Positions 1-9,080 are shown, counted from the stretch's first letter. The stretch: DNA of 64,000 bases from Nostoc favosum CHAB5714 (GCF_020829495.1 NZ_JAIVFQ010000001.1:124001-188000), one strand, 5' to 3'. Numbers and translations: made by a program. Notes: generated from the sequence alone by a model not told the origin.

Positions 1-575
1 GTATTTAGTCCTCTTGAGAGGACTTTAGCTATTAGCCTTGGAATTTATTCCGAGGCGGGAATGGCAACCAAGCCCAAGATTTAACAAATGATGGTAATCT
101 CATGACAAGCCTTTTTAAGGGGGAGTGCGCGAAGCGCACGCTACGCGAACGAGGTTTCAGGTTTTCAATTATGATAGTCATCTACATGGCTGAAAATTTT
201 GTATTTAGTCCTCTTGAGAGGAATGCAAGCTATAAGCAAGAGGAATTTATTCCGAGGCGGGAATAGTAACCAAGCCCAAGATTTAACAAATGATGGTAAT
301 CTAATGACAAGCCTTTTTAAGGGGGGGAGTGCGCGAAGCGCACGCTACGCAAACGAGGTTTCAGGTTTTCAATTATGATAGTCATCTACATGGCTGAAAA
401 TTTTGTATTTAGTCCTCTTGAGAGGAATGCAAGCTATAAGCAAGAGGAATTTATTCCGAGGCGGGAATAGTAACCAAGCCCAAGATTTAACAAATGAGAG
501 TAATGTAATGACAAGCCTTTTTAAGGGGGAGTGCGCTTCGCGCACGCTACGCAAACGAGGTTTCAGGTTTTCAAT
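1..575. repeat. Three tandem ~200-bp repeats with hairpins
   Basis: The block starting GTATTTAGTCCTCTTGAGAG occurs at 1, 201 and 405, so the period is 200-204 bp. Each copy carries a hairpin (AGTCCTCT/AGAGGACT in the first), a short spacer, a second small hairpin (GGAAT/ATTCC) followed by GGCGGG, and a GCGCGAAGCGCACGCTACGC-type palindromic stretch (orientation varies in copy 3). Small open frames across it change with the copies and are not supported as genes. The window starts inside or at the edge of the array, so more copies may lie to the left. The two-hairpin module recurs elsewhere in the window (see findings). Confidence 0.9.
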
Positions 576-601
576 GCGTAACCTAGATTTCTCTTATTAC
601 A

Positions 602-2389
602 CTATTTCAACTTAAACTCATCAAACTTCAATACTTCCGAATCAGGCTTGCGAGTATCAAAACGATAACTACTTATCGTACCCGTCCCCGTATCAAAGAT
701 ACTAAAAACCGTAATATCATTACTCGCAATATAAGGCATCGGCTTCCCATCTTCACCCAACAAAGGGGAAATTGTTGGCACTATCGGTTCTAACCCATTA
801 GGATCACCAACTTTAACATAATCCTCTTGATATCCAATTGGCACTTCTCGCTTTCTGTCACCCCAAGCAGCGCCGTAAGTATTACCCACATTAGATGTTT
901 CTAGAAAGTGCATTCCACTGGGACTAACAAAGCGGTTCCACAAATGGGAATGCCCATAGAATACCAATTGCACATCAGCCGTTTCTAGTAAAGGAACAAC
1001 ATCGCGGATAATATAATCTGCGTCTTTTGGGTACTCATAACGCACTGCTTTAATATTATTATCATCCCGTTCAATTATTTGAACTGGTTCTGTATAAGCA
1101 GGAACTATATTATCACCCAAAGTATGAGGCGGATGATGAAACATCACAACTTTGTATTTTGCTTGTTTAAACTCAGGGCTGTTGAGTTCTGCCTCTAGCC
1201 AATTGTACTGCTTGCTGCCTTTAGCAATTGGCTCATAAATCACCTGCCCATAACCCCAATTTTCAGGATTATTTAAATCCTTTTCGGCTTCCTGATATCT
1301 ACCCCTATGCTTTCCATTTAAACTGGGAGTTCGCCACATATTCGTAGCGTAAAGTACTACCAAACGCACATCGCCAAAGCTAACTGCATAATATCTTTTT
1401 CCACCCTCTTTACTTTTGGGTAAAGAGAAAATCTCTTCGTAGGTATTAGTATTAAAAGAATTATCTATTAAAGATTTGTCCCGATAGATTTTTTGAGCGA
1501 CGGCACGGGGAATTGTATCATCAAATTCATCATTTAAACTTTCCATCCTGGCAAATCGCCCCATCACCTCATGATTGCCAATGCAAGTAAACATGGGTGC
1601 ATGTTGAATAATTTGTCCACCAGTGTAGGTAGTCTTAACATCATAGTGCGTCATTTCATATTTAGCACGACCTTGTAAACCGGGAAATAACGCACCACCA
1701 CTATTATCATCAAACCATTCTGAGGCGCGATCGCTAACATTTACTAAATCACCAGCAAACCACACTCCATCAACCCGTCCAACTGTTTCTACCACCTTTT
1801 GCAGATTTGCAGATGTCATCGGCTTTAACTGATGGTCAGAGGTGAGTAAAATTTTTAGTGGTGTATCCGGTTTTGGAGTAGCTGCGAGGCTAAAAACATC
1901 ACTGCTAACAGTTTCGCCGTCTTCTCGCACACTCGTAATGCGATAATTTACCCACAAACCAGAAGTTAACCCAGTCACCTCAGCCTCATGTCGCCAAATA
2001 TCGCGCCAGACGGGTTTTTGATAAACTTGGCCATCTTTGATTTGGTTTGCAACTCTTGAGTATTGGTCTTCACGAGTGCGAGTGAGTTTGGTAGTATTTG
2101 CCTTAGCAGTTTGTTTAAGATTTTCCCCGTAAGTTACTGTGTGATTAACACCAGCAAACTCAGTAAACCAAACTACTTGCACTGAGGTTTCAGTTGGCAG
2201 TTGTAAAAATGGGTCGGTGAGCAATTGGGGTGCTGATGTCATAATTCTTTGCCCAAATGAACGCACACTTAACAGAGTAAAGCATATAACAAGCACAAGC
2301 ATAGCCACCGAGAAAATTTTACGGTTGCGTAAGCGTCTGAGCATGAGTAACATACCAAATTTTTTAGCGAATTCACCGACTGAACGCAA
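602..2389 (-). CDS. Membrane-anchored metallophosphoesterase (purple acid phosphatase-like)
   Basis: A 595-residue protein with one hydrophobic segment at about residues 24-44 (signal anchor or signal peptide), then a fibronectin-like N-terminal domain (about 55-170) of the kind found in purple acid phosphatases, then a calcineurin-like metallophosphoesterase domain. Metal-binding motifs are visible in order: SDHQ near 182, GDLVN near 211, GNHE near 270, HHPP near 416 and GHSH near 477. It should hydrolyse phosphomonoesters or diesters outside the cytoplasmic membrane; the substrate cannot be read from sequence. The first Asp motif is SDHQ rather than the usual GDxH, so metal site 1 may differ. 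The gene stands alone. Confidence 0.85.
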   Translation of the reverse strand: MRSVGEFAKKFGMLLMLRRLRNRKIFSVAMLVLVICFTLLSVRSFGQRIMTSAPQLLTDPFLQLPTETSVQVVWFTEFAGVNHTVTYGENLKQTAKANTTKLTRTREDQYSRVANQIKDGQVYQKPVWRDIWRHEAEVTGLTSGLWVNYRITSVREDGETVSSDVFSLAATPKPDTPLKILLTSDHQLKPMTSANLQKVVETVGRVDGVWFAGDLVNVSDRASEWFDDNSGGALFPGLQGRAKYEMTHYDVKTTYTGGQIIQHAPMFTCIGNHEVMGRFARMESLNDEFDDTIPRAVAQKIYRDKSLIDNSFNTNTYEEIFSLPKSKEGGKRYYAVSFGDVRLVVLYATNMWRTPSLNGKHRGRYQEAEKDLNNPENWGYGQVIYEPIAKGSKQYNWLEAELNSPEFKQAKYKVVMFHHPPHTLGDNIVPAYTEPVQIIERDDNNIKAVRYEYPKDADYIIRDVVPLLETADVQLVFYGHSHLWNRFVSPSGMHFLETSNVGNTYGAAWGDRKREVPIGYQEDYVKVGDPNGLEPIVPTISPLLGEDGKPMPYIASNDITVFSIFDTGTGTISSYRFDTRKPDSEVLKFDEFKLK

Positions 2390-2529
2390 TTTTATTATTA
2401 CTTCCTTCCCGCTACAAGCTTACCTATAGCGTTTCTCGTATATGCAATACACTCTAACCTCTCTCCTTTTAAGAAAGAAGCTTTAGAATCTTACTCCCCA
2501 ACGCTAGTAGGGAAGGGGCTGGGGGTTAC

Positions 2530-2700
2530 TTGCGTTTCAAACGCCAATATGTTGAAAAAATTCCCATCCCCAACGCTTCCACTACAGAACGCCAAGCCAT
2601 ATCTCAACTAGTCCAAAAATGCCTAGACGCAAAAGGCGTTAACTGTGAAATATGGGAGAAAGAAATAGATGAACGAGTCGCCGCCCTGTATGGCTTGTAG
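2530..2700 (+). pseudogene. C-terminal relic of an Eco57I/TaqI-like restriction-modification protein
   Basis: An open stretch of 56 codons without a sensible start runs to a TAG at 2698. It reads as the end of the TaqI-like specificity domain of Eco57I-class methylase/endonuclease proteins: the conserved run YVEKIPIPNA is followed by a helix and ends in DERVAALYGL. The bases just upstream are repeat sequence, so the rest of the gene has been deleted or replaced. The family call is from recognition of this conserved tail; a protein search with the 56 residues would decide it. Confidence 0.65.
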
Positions 2701-2720
2701 AACAATAGACTAGAATATTC

Positions 2721-2794
2721 GTAGGTTGGGTTGAGGCAATGCGTTACCCAACAAAACCCCCTAAACGTTGGTTTCGTTCCTCAACCCAACCTAC
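2721..2794. repeat. Palindromic dispersed repeat (GTAGGTTGGGTTGAGG ends)
   Basis: The ends GTAGGTTGGGTTGAGG and CCTCAACCCAACCTAC are inverted copies of each other, enclosing about 40 bp, so the whole can fold into a long hairpin. A second member lies at 38870-38947 with the same ends and a different centre. It lies just upstream of the toxin-antitoxin pair and may act as a terminator or simply be a mobile hairpin. Confidence 0.85.
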
Positions 2795-2849
2795 ACATTT
2801 TTGGCAGATATTTACGAAAATATCCTAACTATATAAGGTTGAAAAAATC

Positions 2850-3089
2850 ATGCAAGCAGCTTTACGCATCACAACTAAAGTTTTACCAGGAAACAAAATA
2901 GAAATAGAACTTCCAGAAGCCGAGATTGGTGACAGCGTTGATGTATTTGTGATTTTGCCAGAAAAGCCTAAAATAAAACGGCGTTCTGCAATAGAAATTA
3001 TAGAAGAAGTTCACGCTAAACGCACACCAAAAACTGCTGAAGAAATAGATAGACAGCTGCAAGAGGAACGGGATTCATGGGACAGCTAA
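2850..3089 (+). CDS. Putative antitoxin of a PIN toxin-antitoxin pair
   Basis: A 79-residue protein. The first ~45 residues look like a small beta-rich fold (ITTKVLPGNKIEIELPEAEIGDSVDVFV), and the C-terminal half is charged and helical, ending in QLQEERDSWDS, as expected of a tail that wraps a toxin. It overlaps the PIN-domain gene by 13 bases, a typical translationally coupled arrangement with the antitoxin first. Function is inferred from position and architecture. It is not a recognisable VapB, PhD or MazE family by eye. Confidence 0.75.
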   Translation: MQAALRITTKVLPGNKIEIELPEAEIGDSVDVFVILPEKPKIKRRSAIEIIEEVHAKRTPKTAEEIDRQLQEERDSWDS

Positions 3090-3520
3090 TACTTCCCTCT
3101 TCTGGCGTTATCTATATAGATACACCAGTACTGATTTATAGCGGAGAGTGGAACCCTGAATATTATTCACTGCTGCAACCACTATGGTTAAAGTTTCAGA
3201 CAGGAGAAATTCAAATTATTAGTAGTGAACTCATATTGATGGAAGCTTTAGTTCTTCCTTTGAAAAATAATGATACATTTTTACTCAATGCTTACGAAGA
3301 ACTGCTATTGTCGGAAAATATGCAACTAGTTCCTATCAGCCAACCTGTGCTAAGACAAGCTGCAAGTCTCCGGGCTACTACCAACCTCAAAACACCCGAT
3401 GCTATTCATGCCGCTACAGCCTTATCTGTTAATTGTAACCAATTTATAACTAACGATAAAGGCTTTCGCAATATTCCAGGCTTACCAGTTATTATCCTTA
3501 GCGAAGTTTTAGCATCTTGA
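3077..3520 (+). CDS. PIN-domain ribonuclease toxin (VapC-like)
   Basis: A 147-residue PIN domain. Acidic residues expected in the Mg2+ site are visible: Asp in YIDTPVLIY, Glu in LILMEALVLP, Asp in the strongly conserved TPDAIHAATA and Asp in FITNDKGF. Such toxins cleave tRNA or other RNA when freed from the antitoxin. The start ATG lies inside the antitoxin gene, so the pair is co-translated. All four acidic positions are present, so the nuclease is probably active. It lies amid relics of defence genes, as toxin-antitoxin modules often do. Confidence 0.85.
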   Translation: MGQLILPSSGVIYIDTPVLIYSGEWNPEYYSLLQPLWLKFQTGEIQIISSELILMEALVLPLKNNDTFLLNAYEELLLSENMQLVPISQPVLRQAASLRATTNLKTPDAIHAATALSVNCNQFITNDKGFRNIPGLPVIILSEVLAS

Positions 3521-3566
3521 ACTATGGATATGGTGCATTAAATAAATTTAATGCACCTTAGCAAAA

Positions 3567-3872
3567 TTATTTTTTTCCCGATTCTAGATATTTCAAAATT
3601 CTCTGATTTTCCAGCGTTAACTCTCTTATATCTGCCGTATTATCATCGATTCTTCTTTGATTATCAATCATTTGGCGTTGTGTATTAACCATTTGCCGTT
3701 GCATCTCATCTAGTCTCGGTAAAATGCTACTAGATAAATCAGTCAATGCTTGAATTGCTTTGGCGTTAGATTGAATGAGTTGATTTGATTGCTCTGTCAA
3801 TGCTTGAATTGCTTTAGCGTTAGATTCAATCAGTTTCTCTATACCTTCTGAATCACTCATAATTTTATTCAA
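3567..3872 (-). CDS. Small coiled-coil protein, unknown function
   Basis: A 101-residue protein made almost wholly of heptad-like helix. The segment ESNAKAIQALTEQSNQLIQ is nearly repeated as QSNAKAIQALTDLSSS, a duplication of about 18 residues, followed by MQRQMVNTQRQMIDNQRRID, another internal repeat of period 7. It contains no enzyme motif. The second Met (MSDSEGIEK) could be the true start. It is transcribed towards the toxin gene and ends 47 bp from it. Such proteins are common in cyanobacteria, but no role can be assigned. Confidence 0.55.
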   Translation of the reverse strand: MNKIMSDSEGIEKLIESNAKAIQALTEQSNQLIQSNAKAIQALTDLSSSILPRLDEMQRQMVNTQRQMIDNQRRIDDNTADIRELTLENQRILKYLESGKK

Positions 3873-3890
3873 CTACTAGTTATAGAACTT

Positions 3891-4221
3891 ATGCCTATAC
3901 ATGATATTATAGATAATCGCAATCAAAAATTAGTAGACCAAATCAACTGCATTCTCGACTCATCAGCAGCAGCCCATTTTGCGGTAGGTTACTTCTTCAT
4001 TTCTGGCTTCACCGCTATTGCACAACGCCTCACGAACATTAAAGAACTACGCCTACTAATTGGTAACACCAGCAACCGCTAATGGTTTCGTCAGTCAGGA
4101 ATTGTTTAATCAATTGGTGCAAATTTACCGACAACATAATATGCACGAATGGCTAAATAATAATATACCTACACTGTCTGTGCCGATTCCAATTATTATT
4201 TGTAGTGAAGTTTTGGAATGA
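3891..4221 (+). pseudogene. Relic of a phospholipase-D-type (HKD) helicase, plus a second gene tail
   Basis: The first 63 codons (3891-4082) read as the N-terminus of a PLD-domain helicase of defence islands: HDIIDNRNQKLVDQIN, then AAHFAVGYFFISGF and ELRLLIGNTSNR, where the family continues for hundreds of residues. Here a stop follows at once. In the +1 frame an open stretch continues from about 4079 to a TGA at 4219 and ends IPIIICSEVLE, which resembles the tail of the neighbouring PIN toxin (LPVIILSEVLAS). This looks like two gene ends joined by deletion. The first assignment is fairly firm; the second is tentative. Confidence 0.55.
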
Positions 4222-4501
<280 letters not shown>

Positions 4502-4575
4502 TCGGAGCGGCGGGATTCGAACCCACGACCTCCACTACCCCAAAGTGGCACGCTACCAAGCTGCGCTACGCCCCG
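4502..4575 (-). tRNA. trnP-TGG: tRNA-Pro (anticodon TGG)
   Basis: The minus strand reads CGGGGCGTAGCGCAGCTTGG, then an anticodon arm with loop TTTGGGG (anticodon TGG), then the T arm GTGGGTTCGAATCCCGC and acceptor end CCGCTCCGA. The seven-base acceptor stem CGGGGCG/CGCTCCG pairs with one G-T. The length is 74 nt. CCA is not encoded. It reads proline codons CCA/CCG. Confidence 0.95.
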
Positions 4576-4625
4576 GTCAGAATTATCATCATACAGCAAA
4601 ACTTTAGGATAAGCAAGAGGCAAAT

Positions 4626-4991
4626 TTAAAAAACCTTAAGCATCCCACTAGCTTGCACTAAATCTGAAACAGCAGAAGCATCCCATTTCCCTTCTACACA
4701 TCGCCCTGTATTCAAGATGAAGCGCAGACTGTAGGCATGAGGATAGCCTTCTACCTCCATCCATAATAAATCGCTTTCGGCTTCACAAGCAATTTTTTCC
4801 TCTTCCATTAATTCAGTTGCGAGTTGTTTCATGGTGTCTGCTAGCTGTGCTAGTAGGCGGCAAAAATCATTCAACTCGGCTTCGGTTAACTCAATCGCCC
4901 AATCATCTGTACCGACTAAACCTTTAAATTCAGGTGCATCGGGGTTCTGGCCTATACGCCAACCATATCCGGTTTTTACAAGGCGTTCCAT
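4626..4991 (-). CDS. DUF1818 family protein
   Basis: A 121-residue protein of the cyanobacteria/plastid DUF1818 family: N-terminus RLVKTGYGWRIGQNP, then GLVGTDDWAIELTEAELNDF, a helix, and the acidic strand DLLWMEVEGYPHAYSLRFIL with GRCVEGKW near the end. It is soluble and has no visible catalytic motif. Its function is unknown. Its length matches the family. It lies 50 bp from tRNA-Pro on the same strand, and the gene above it is convergent in neither direction, so it is probably transcribed alone or with 5072-5716. Confidence 0.8.
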   Translation of the reverse strand: MERLVKTGYGWRIGQNPDAPEFKGLVGTDDWAIELTEAELNDFCRLLAQLADTMKQLATELMEEEKIACEAESDLLWMEVEGYPHAYSLRFILNTGRCVEGKWDASAVSDLVQASGMLKVF

Positions 4992-5071
4992 AGTTTAGTT
5001 TTTTAAACGCAGAGGGACGCTGAGGTTTAACGCAGAGGAACGCAAAGGAAGATTTTGGACTGTGGGTTTGG

Positions 5072-5716
5072 TCATTTGAGTAGTTCAGCACCTCCTCGTT
5101 GGGCTGGTTGTGGGGTGGTTGATGTATTAGGACTGGGTGTGGTGTTGGGGGTGGGAGATTGGGTATTTTGGGTAGGGTTAAATATATTGATTAAGACTTG
5201 CACTAGGGCATTTCGTTGGCTGCGGGTGAGACGGCTGATGGCTTTGCGATCGCCTTCTATCGGATTTTCCCGTAGTGTATCATTGCCTGGATAGGGAGTA
5301 TCATACATAATTTCGTTCGCACCCAGGTAATCAGCTAAAGTCAGCTTCCAATCTAAGCGATAAATTGGGGCCCGCCCTTTGGTATAAATGTGATATCTAA
5401 TCACGCGATTTATTAAGGTGTTGTTTTCGGCAACTTGACCATTTTCTTTGCTGATATACTTATTTTCTCGTGGGAAATCTGGCAATTGCTGATATACTAG
5501 CTGCCAAACATCGCTAGGTGTGATTCTCTGAGCATAAGCAGGTTGGATACTAAATAAATTTCTATGTATTGATTTGTCCGCCCCTGAACCCAAAACAATT
5601 ACACCTACTACCATTAAAGCAAGCAGTATTGCTGTTAGCGTTAGCGGGGCGTTTAGCCCGTGCTGAGTTTTGAGTTTTGAGAAAATTGATTTAAACAGAA
5701 ATTTTTTCTTTTTCAT
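5072..5716 (-). CDS. Exported/membrane-anchored hypothetical protein
   Basis: A 214-residue protein with a basic N-terminus, a hydrophobic segment at about residues 25-43 (LTAILLALMVVGVIVLG) and a possible cleavage site after AYA (PAYAQRITPSDVW). The central part (WQLVYQQLPDFPRENKYIS, later RLDWKLTLADYLGANE) is well ordered. The C-terminal ~40 residues are Thr/Pro/Asn rich with PTPNTTPSPN runs and look disordered. It is likely periplasmic or thylakoid-lumenal. I do not recognise the family. It is in the same direction as the DUF1818 gene 80 bp downstream. Confidence 0.65.
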   Translation of the reverse strand: MKKKKFLFKSIFSKLKTQHGLNAPLTLTAILLALMVVGVIVLGSGADKSIHRNLFSIQPAYAQRITPSDVWQLVYQQLPDFPRENKYISKENGQVAENNTLINRVIRYHIYTKGRAPIYRLDWKLTLADYLGANEIMYDTPYPGNDTLRENPIEGDRKAISRLTRSQRNALVQVLINIFNPTQNTQSPTPNTTPSPNTSTTPQPAQRGGAELLK

Positions 5717-6031
5717 AGAACAGTATAGCGGTTCTCAGTTGAGTAGGTACAAGAACCCCACCCCCAACCCCCTCCCCGCAAGCGATGAGGGGGCTATGAT
5801 CTACCTCATTTGATTAGGAAAAGCTATATTTTAGGCGTTGCTGAGTGAAAATATGAATCTGCCTTATTCAGAACTCAGAACTCACAGAACTCACAGAACT
5901 CCTAACTCCTAACTCCTAACTCCTAACTCCTAACTCCTAACTCCTAACTCCTAACTCCTAACTCCTAACTCCTAACTCCTAACTCCTAACTCCTAACTCC
6001 TAACTCAGCACTCAGCACTCAGCACTCAATC
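5717..6031. repeat. Intergenic region with a heptanucleotide array
   Basis: From about 5883 to 6005 the 7-mer AACTCCT repeats some 17 times, a typical STRR array of heterocystous cyanobacteria, edged by CAGAACTCA and CAGCACT variants. Before it, 5755-5805 is a CCCCACCCCCAACCCCCT element of the type found inside the MITEs. The array ends 27 bp from the rpoZ stop codon, downstream of rpoZ. Confidence 0.9.
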
Positions 6032-6268
6032 TTATAGTTCGCCAATAATTTCTGGCTGAGTCAATTCATCGGACATTTCGATAATTGCCCTTAGTACTGG
6101 CTTCATCATCGCATCTTCGTTATTTTCAAAGTCTTCATAACGCCGACGTTTAGCACGATTTGCCACCTGAACCGTAATGCGGTAACGATTTGAGGCTGCA
6201 CTAATTAGCTCCTCAGAACGGTGCATAATCTGAGACTGAGTTGTCTCGAACTTAGAACGCTTTAGCAT
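6032..6268 (-). CDS. rpoZ: RNA polymerase omega subunit
   Basis: A 78-residue protein that reads as cyanobacterial RpoZ: the segment [20 protein letters not shown] followed by [13 protein letters not shown] matches the conserved omega core that clamps the beta-prime subunit during polymerase assembly. The acidic stretch after it and the helix [16 protein letters not shown] are as expected, and the length is normal for cyanobacteria. It appears monocistronic, with a heptamer array directly downstream. Confidence 0.92.
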   Translation of the reverse strand: MLKRSKFETTQSQIMHRSEELISAASNRYRITVQVANRAKRRRYEDFENNEDAMMKPVLRAIIEMSDELTQPEIIGEL

Positions 6269-6425
6269 AATCAGTGGTTCTTGGGGTCATTCCCCAGTGT
6301 AGCAGTACTGATAAATCTGCTGCTGTGTATTTAATCGCTAGCAACCTCTCTGTTGATAGAGGCTAAGAGCTTTCTAGTCAATATAAGTTACTTATAATAC
6401 TACCTGACTAAAGTCACACATCCTT

Positions 6426-6845
6426 ATGGCTGACCTTGTGGAAACTGCTATCAACGCGGGAAACTTCAATACTCTGGTGAAGGCTGCTGAAGCTGCAAAT
6501 TTCATAGAAACTCTAAAAAGTCCTGGTTCTTTCACGCTATTTGCACCAACTGACGAAGCTTTTGCCAATCTGCCAGAGGGAACTTTAGACTCGCTACTAC
6601 AAGATATCCCCAAGCTCCAGAAAATTGTCGCATATCATATCGCTAGTGGAGATGTTCGGTCTGATGATTTGATACAAATTAATGAGGCAGAGACGCTTGA
6701 AGGGTCAATTGTAGCCATTGAATCTGCCGATGGTAAATTTAAGGTAAATAACGCCAATGTCATCAAAACAGACATTTTGACAGACAATGGCGTGATCCAC
6801 GTTATTGATGCGGTGTTGATGCCTGCAATGGTGGCGGGGAAATAA
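6426..6845 (+). CDS. Fasciclin (FAS1) domain protein
   Basis: A 139-residue, single FAS1 domain with no signal peptide. The two conserved boxes are visible: box 1 FTLFAPTDEAFANLP at about 40-54 and the C-terminal box DNGVIHVIDAVLMP at about 120-134, with the YH motif AYHIASGDV between them. FAS1 proteins mediate cell-surface or matrix adhesion. The absence of an export signal suggests a cytoplasmic form, which is common in cyanobacteria. It is divergent from rpoZ and followed at once by repeat strings. Confidence 0.9.
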   Translation: MADLVETAINAGNFNTLVKAAEAANFIETLKSPGSFTLFAPTDEAFANLPEGTLDSLLQDIPKLQKIVAYHIASGDVRSDDLIQINEAETLEGSIVAIESADGKFKVNNANVIKTDILTDNGVIHVIDAVLMPAMVAGK

Positions 6846-6848
6846 GGG

Positions 6849-7013
6849 GATGGGGGATTGGGCATTGGGCATTGGGCATGGGGCATTGGGCATTGGGCAT
6901 TGGGCATTGGTTATTCTCCTCATCCCCCTCATCCCCCTCATCCCCCTCATCCCCCTCATCCCCCTCATCCCCCCATTCCCTACTCCCTACTCCCCATTCC
7001 CTACTCCCAGAAT
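6849..7013. repeat. Low-complexity repeat strings (7-mer and 9-mer)
   Basis: GGGCATT repeats (about 6855-6910) are followed by CCCCCTCAT repeats (about 6916-6972) and CTACTCC/CATTCC strings. These form open frames in several phases on both strands that are not genes. The strings run into the end of the GH13 gene and supply its last codons (LGVGNGE, stop). Confidence 0.9.
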
Positions 7014-8459
7014 GCAGCCACTACGTGCAGGAAGAGTCAATGACAACTGCCCAGTTTCTCCTTCACTATTCCACTCAACTTCAGCAGTACCATATAACAA
7101 CTTGTTGGGTTGAGTACGCAAACTGATGACATCTGCATTCGCTGTTGCCGAACTTGTGCCAGCGTTGACGGCAATTATCAATTCCTCTGTCCCTAAAGTT
7201 CGCGCAAAGATATAAATTTGTCCTTGAGCATGGAGGACTTGGTAATCACCTGTACGCAAGGCTGGGTATGTGTGGCGCAGGGCAATTAATTGACGGTGAG
7301 TATTGAAAATTTCTTGATTCCAGTTACTCTCTAAAGGAAAACCACGACGTGAGTCTGGATCTATTGCACCAGGTAAACCAACTTCATCACCATAGTAAAT
7401 GCTGGGCGCACCGGGAAAGGTGAGTAGTAGTAGAGTTGACAATTCTATACTACCTATATCACCGCCTGCAATGGTCATCAATCGGGCTGTATCGTGACTT
7501 GCTAACAAATTGAGTTGAGTTAGCTGAATTTCCCAAGGGTAAAGTTGCAGTACTTCTTGAATTTTGGTGGCGTACTCGGCAGCAAATAAGGGTGGGTAGG
7601 GTTGATAGTCGCGGCTTTGGACTTGTTCTAAGACTACGCGATCGCCTGCTGTAAAGGCAATTGTTGGCCCAGTAAATAGATAATTCATCACCCCGTCAAA
7701 TTGTGTTCCATCCAACCACTCGCGGGAATCTCCCCACACTTCGCCCACAATGTAAGCTTCGGGATTGACTGCCTTGACGCGATCGCGGAATTCCTGCCAA
7801 AATCCAGGAGTTTTTATTTCAAATGGTACATCTAATCGCCAACCGTCGATGCCGAATTTAATCCAATATTCGGCAATTTCCATAATATATTCCCGCACTT
7901 CTGGATTGTCGTGGTTAAATTCTGGTAAAGCACGATTTCCTGCCCAACCCACGTAATTAGCAGGGAATTCCCCATTGTAGGGTGAAAGGGGCCAGCCTTC
8001 AATTTTGAACCAATTTACCCAAGGTGAATGGGGGCCATTCTCTAAAACGTCATGGAAGAAGAAAAAACCACGGCTGGAATGGTTAAACACGCCATCTAGA
8101 ACAACTTTGATATTCCGTTGATGGGCTGCATCTAGCAATTCTTTAAAAGCCTCATTGCCCCCCAGCATGGGGTCAACTTGATAATAATCGTGGGTATGAT
8201 AGCGATGATTGCTAGCGGATTGAAAAATGGGTGTAAAGTAAATCGCGTTAATCCCTAAATCCTGGATGTAGTCTAAACCCTCCATGATGCCCCATAAGTC
8301 GCCGCCTTTATAACCTTGGAGTGTTGGCATAGAGTCCCAATCTTCCCAACGGGCTTCACGCAGTAGCCGTTTGTGCGGCTGTTTGCTTCTAGCAAAGCGG
8401 TCTGGGAAGATTTGGTAGAAAACCGCGTGCTTTACCCAGTCTGGTGTTTGAATTTGCAT
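6987..8459 (-). CDS. GH13 alpha-glucanase (neopullulanase/cyclomaltodextrinase-like)
   Basis: A 490-residue TIM-barrel glycoside hydrolase. Conserved regions appear in order: DGVFNH near 121 (region I), GWRLDV near 204 with the nucleophile Asp, GEVWG near 237 with the acid/base Glu, and LLASHDTARL near 318 with the third Asp. The start WVKHAVFYQIFPDRF is typical of the neopullulanase/cyclomaltodextrinase subgroup, but the N-terminal starch-binding domain of those enzymes is absent. It should cleave alpha-1,4 bonds in maltodextrins, is cytoplasmic (no signal peptide) and fits with glgC and the debranching enzyme further on. Its last residues come from a repeat string. Confidence 0.9.
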   Translation of the reverse strand: MQIQTPDWVKHAVFYQIFPDRFARSKQPHKRLLREARWEDWDSMPTLQGYKGGDLWGIMEGLDYIQDLGINAIYFTPIFQSASNHRYHTHDYYQVDPMLGGNEAFKELLDAAHQRNIKVVLDGVFNHSSRGFFFFHDVLENGPHSPWVNWFKIEGWPLSPYNGEFPANYVGWAGNRALPEFNHDNPEVREYIMEIAEYWIKFGIDGWRLDVPFEIKTPGFWQEFRDRVKAVNPEAYIVGEVWGDSREWLDGTQFDGVMNYLFTGPTIAFTAGDRVVLEQVQSRDYQPYPPLFAAEYATKIQEVLQLYPWEIQLTQLNLLASHDTARLMTIAGGDIGSIELSTLLLLTFPGAPSIYYGDEVGLPGAIDPDSRRGFPLESNWNQEIFNTHRQLIALRHTYPALRTGDYQVLHAQGQIYIFARTLGTEELIIAVNAGTSSATANADVISLRTQPNKLLYGTAEVEWNSEGETGQLSLTLPARSGCILGVGNGE

Positions 8460-9080
8460 GAATAAATTTTTGTAGCTTCAGAAGCGATCGTTGCAAATAT
8501 TAGCTTCTTTATGGCTCTTACTTATGATAGAGAATCTGTCATTTGCCAGCAGTTATTAGCAAATCGGGTTAAGTCGGCAAGAATAAATCAAATTTAGGAC
8601 TTACGCGCTGTACAAATTAATCATGGTATGCATTTACCAAAATAGGTTGTTTCAGGCTTTTATTAATCATTCTTTGATGGTAAATACACCCGCGCCCTAC
8701 GGGCACAGCAATGCTCATACGTGTCAACAAAAGCCTAGAAATGGCTTAACCGTTGGCTTCCTCACCCGCCCTGAACTGAAGTTCTTTGGCTTTCAGCTAA
8801 AGTCTACTTCAGTAGACTAAAGATTTTTGGCTATATTTAGTCATCTTCAGATGACTTTTGCTATTAGCAAGGAACTTCAGTTCCTTGCGGGACATGACTT
8901 TTACGTTAAGTTGACACCAATGAGCAATGCTGTGCCCCTACCGCGTGGTCTATTTACCTGAAAATAACTGTAATTTTGCGTAGTTACTTAGTACAGTAGG
9001 GCGTAAATAAACCACCCATTCCAAATCGCCAAAAAGTCTGTCCTATAAACTTTTTGGCTTTTCACTTCCGCCTTGCGGTA
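8460..9080. repeat. Intergenic region: two facing double-hairpin repeats and a terminator
   Basis: Two members of the double-hairpin family lie in opposite orientation at 8765-8820 (minus; stems AGTCTACT/AGTAGACT and GAAC/GTTC) and 8833-8891 (plus; stems AGTCATCT/AGATGACT and GGAAC/GTTCC). A hairpin GCCAAAAAGT/ACTTTTTGGC at 9028-9058 lies just past the end of the minus-strand gene at 9081 and is a likely terminator. Half copies of a GGGGCACAGC/GCTGTGCCCC palindrome lie near 8700 and 8926. No gene is supported. Confidence 0.8.

Noticed and set aside
6850..7126. Several overlapping frames in the GGGCATT/CCCCCTCAT strings
   Set aside because: All phases on both strands are open because of 7-mer and 9-mer repeats; no recognisable protein.
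8623..8820. 65-residue plus-strand frame
   Set aside because: It covers repeat hairpins at 8765-8820 and has no RBS or family resemblance.
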